NCBI GenBank assembly: GCA_030145945.1
Contig: JASLDK010000364.1
Span: 1-5,363 of the forward strand
Origin: Nocardioides sp.
GTDB lineage: Bacteria > Actinomycetota > Actinomycetes > Propionibacteriales > Nocardioidaceae
Length of the DNA: 5,363 nt
Direction: 5' to 3'
A program made the translations under genes and the position numbers. The notes beneath the pieces are model-generated. The model did not search any database and was not told where the DNA came from. It worked only from the letters and a program-made list of their open reading frames with translations. Below are positions 5,358 through 5,363 of this stretch, piece by piece; the first letter of the stretch is position 1; each line of letters starts with the position of its first letter.

Positions 5358-5363
5358 TGCCGT

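Overview
The window is high-GC chromosomal DNA from an actinobacterium. The gene content fits the Mycobacteriales (the Gordonia, Rhodococcus, Nocardia, Mycobacterium and Corynebacterium group). That placement is an inference from three things: leuCD facing an IclR-type regulator, an Ada/AlkA fusion followed by a separate ogt, and a small phasin-like protein with an Ala/Lys tail. There are six genes, packed tightly with little non-coding DNA.

Positions 1-1911 (minus strand) carry leuC and leuD, the two subunits of isopropylmalate isomerase in leucine biosynthesis. leuD runs off the left edge of the window. Positions 2010-2732 (plus strand) carry an IclR-family regulator of the LtbR/NdgR type, divergent from leuC across 98 bp. 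That gap holds a probable leaderless promoter for the regulator and two short inverted repeats.

Positions 2754-4752 (minus strand) carry a two-gene alkylation-repair operon. The upstream gene encodes an Ada-type sensor fused to an AlkA 3-methyladenine glycosylase, and the downstream gene is ogt, the O6-methylguanine methyltransferase. Together they supply the parts of the E. coli adaptive response (Ada plus AlkA) in a different fusion order. ogt converges on the regulator gene with a 21-bp gap.

Positions 4836-5291 (plus strand) encode a small phasin-like helical protein, divergent from the repair operon across 83 bp. A perfect 13-bp hairpin follows it and probably terminates transcription, at least from the opposite strand.

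The most interesting regulatory signal is just upstream of the Ada/AlkA gene. It resembles the RecA-independent DNA-damage promoter of mycobacteria (PafBC type) and is placed so that the transcript could start on an internal ATG. I found no mobile element, CRISPR array, tRNA or rRNA, and no evidence of a wholly new multi-gene system.
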